Below the pieces are notes generated by a model. It saw only the letters and a list, made by a program, of their open reading frames with translations, did not search any database and had not been told where the DNA came from. From Chondrus crispus (lineage: Eukaryota; Rhodophyta; Florideophyceae; Gigartinales; Gigartinaceae): DNA of 64,000 bases. Of this stretch, positions 62,074 through 64,000 are shown in pieces. Location: positions 77,158 to 141,157 of the forward strand of contig NW_005179300.1 of the NCBI RefSeq assembly GCF_000350225.1, given 5' to 3'. The position numbers were made by a program, and so were the translations under genes. Position 1 is the stretch's first letter. Each line of letters starts with the position of its first letter.

Positions 62074-63833
62074 GGTGGGAGACGGGGAGAGCGGAGAGGA
62101 GCGAGGAGCGGGGGGGTTGCACCGGTGCGGCGAAGCAAAGCAAACGACGGTTCGGTCGGAAGTGTAGCGATTTAGAAGGTAGATGTGGGAGTGAGTGCGG
62201 GCGTGTTAGTGGATGCGAGCCAAGGGAGCGAAGCTGGACGCAGGGGTGGTGGATGAGCAACACAAGGAAGGCAAGCGGATGAGGTGCGAGTAGCTCTAAG
62301 AGATGCCCGGTGTCGGGATGTGGATAGGCCTTTGGGATTTTTCAGGGGTGGGGCGGGCTGCTGCTGAGTGAGGGGGCGCACGAATACAGTATGATGTGTG
62401 GCGGTGACCTGGATCAACATATATGACTTGTCAATGAAGCACTGGTGCTGACTCGCGGCGCTTACACTCTTCCTTTGGAGACAGTTGGGCGTGACATTAG
62501 ATTCAGGTCACTTTTGCACACCTCCAATCCCATACCTCACAGCCCCTATTGCCCATTACAATAAGGAACTGTAAGCAAACCAAACAATACTCCAACTTAC
62601 CTTCCGGATTGGATGTGGCACTGTAATTATCAAATCAGAGCATCCCCTCTTGAGAGTCTCGCTGCTAGATGCACAGCTTTACAGTCCAGGTATGCCGAAC
62701 ACGCAAGCATCACTCACTGTTTGCTGTAAGGACATCGGCAAAGATTCAGTTCCGCTTTGCGTCTCGACAGACTCCGCGACACTGCCCTCACCAACCTCCA
62801 ATACACACATTCACCTCAACCAGTGCTTTATTGGAACGGTAGTGTGCATACCATAGCACTTGAGGAGCGATAGGAACGCAAGGCGGCGTCCAGTGTACGG
62901 ATATTTCCGAGCGTTTGCGCGCGAGGCAGAGAAAGCTGCATTGAAACTGGGCTTTTGACTACATTGAGCAGTTTGTATTAGTGACCGCAATTGCGCAAAT
63001 GGTGTCGGAAGCTGCCATCACCCTCACTTCAAGACCTCTCCGTCCGTCCCGTTCAACGTCTGTAGCTCTGCTCCGCTTCAGCTCTACACGCGCCCGCTGT
63101 CCCTTCCCACGCCCATTGGCCCCACTCCACCGCTTCCACCTTAAAGACTGCACTTTCCATCCATCCCTAAGCGACTGAGACGTTCTTTTTAAGACTACAC
63201 ACGTACCCCGACAGCCCGTCCCAGTCCTACGACACACAGCGCCTTCCCATTGCGCCACACCTCACCCCATAGGCAGGTACCGCCGCTTCGAGCGAATCTG
63301 CATTCCGGCAAAGACTTGGGAAGACGCTGCGCAGTTTGCAACAGCAGAACGTCCCGATGTCCATGCCCCACTCAGCGATTCAAAAGGGCGGTGCACGGCA
63401 CGTCCACATCGTGCCGCCAAACCAGGGCCAGCCAACGCGAAGCCCGCTACCGTTGCCAGCCCCCGTGAAAACGCCGAAAAAATATCTCTCCTTCCACACA
63501 AATCGAATCTTGCTTGCGCACAACATTACCACAAAATACTCATCCCGTCTCCCACTCTACGCTCGCCAAGTGTGCCAACCGTCCCCCCATCTCGCGTAGC
63601 CTACCTCGCTCATTGGCTGTATTCTGCCACCCAGTCACGGCCACAGGCGTCCAATTCCACTATCGTCTCGAGGGGACCCGCTGGTGCACCTTTTTTTCCT
63701 CGCTGTGTAAATGCCCCCCTTCCCTCCATCCTTCCCTCTCCACCCTCTGTTCCCTCACCCCAACCCGTCCTTCCTACCGTTCGCTCTTGCCCAACCCCTC
63801 CCCACTCCCCCCCTTGTCTCCACTAGCACCACC
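62074..63833. promoter_or_regulatory. Divergent intergenic region with C/T-rich leader
   Basis: The 1760 bases contain no gene I can support; frames at 62959-63599 on both strands have no family resemblance. The last 200 bases before the next ATG are strongly C/T-rich, as before the genes at 18378 and 54369. Confidence 0.4.
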
Positions 63834-64000
63834 ATGTCCCCCGAGGTTTCCGTCTTGCCTTCGCATACGCCTGCTCGTTTACAGCGAATCCTTCAAGCCA
63901 ACGCGCTTCTCCTCGCCTTGCATGCGTTCGCGCTCATGGCCGTCGCACCTTCACTCGCAAGCCTTCTTAACCTTCCATCCCCAACAATCGTTCGCATCAT
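63834..64000 (+). CDS. Partial gene running off the right edge
   Basis: An ATG in good context (CACCACCATG) opens a frame that continues to the window end: MSPEVSVLPSHTPARLQRIL, then a hydrophobic stretch (ANALLLALHAFALMAVAP). It follows a C/T-rich leader like those of two other genes here. The hydrophobic segment at about residues 21-40 may be a membrane anchor. Only 55 codons are visible, so I cannot name it. Confidence 0.5.
   Translation, partial: MSPEVSVLPSHTPARLQRILQANALLLALHAFALMAVAPSLASLLNLPSPTIVRI

Noticed and set aside
1..64000. tRNA, rRNA, snRNA genes and CRISPR arrays
   Set aside because: A visual scan for a tRNA B-box, U6-like sequence and regularly spaced repeats found nothing convincing; a covariance-model search would be needed to exclude small RNAs.

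Overview
The window is nuclear DNA of a photosynthetic eukaryote, most likely a red alga (my inference; no search was possible). It encodes eukaryotic core machinery (TAF4, eIF3i, LSm6, RabGGTase alpha, YIPF6, CDK9/CDKC-type and MEK-like kinases, MAT1-like protein) together with plastid-type proteins (two fibrillin/PAP proteins, an FdC2-type ferredoxin). Complex I subunits NDUFS3 and NDUFS4 are both nuclear here; land plants keep the former (nad9) in the mitochondrion and red algae do not. Most genes have one exon. The introns I could place are short (seven of nine are 95-102 nt), with GTRNGT donors and CTRAC branch sites.

Layout. 1-10.4 kb: TAF4 (-), NDUFS4 (+), RabGGTase alpha (-), SMP/C2 membrane-contact protein (+), NDUFS3 (-), LSm6 (+). 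10.4-22.3 kb: a 1135-residue peroxisomal beta-oxidation enzyme with hydratase, dehydrogenase and thiolase on one chain (+), fibrillin 1 (-), RING-H2 protein (+), eIF3i (+), FdC2-like ferredoxin (-). 22.3-26.6 kb: gene-poor stretch holding an element whose two ends are inverted repeats, each beginning with a perfect hairpin. 26.6-37 kb: membrane RING protein (+), MEK-like kinase (+), fibrillin 2 (-), five-exon YIPF6 (+), TenI/ThiE-like protein (-), NEPRO/Rmp1-like protein (+), CDK9/CDKC-like kinase (-). 37-47 kb: GC-rich F-box-like gene (-), a 0.5-kb MITE-like element, an unrecognised membrane protein with an in-frame TGA (+), GC-rich lactonase-like gene (-), MAT1-like gene (-). 47.3-52.8 kb: a degraded DNA transposon flanked by TTAA that carries two unrelated transposase remnants. 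54.4-64 kb: an RHD3/Sey1-like GTPase without visible membrane anchors (+), an 1874-residue Sel1-plus-armadillo protein (-), and the 5' end of a further gene (+).

Organisation. Of the 24 neighbouring gene pairs, 19 change strand. Convergent pairs lie close together (gaps of 42-748 bases, median 170), while divergent pairs are separated by 510-7561 bases, and the identified mobile elements all lie in the divergent gaps. Family assignments rest on motifs read by eye; exon joins were deduced from splice signals plus recovery of conserved protein sequence.
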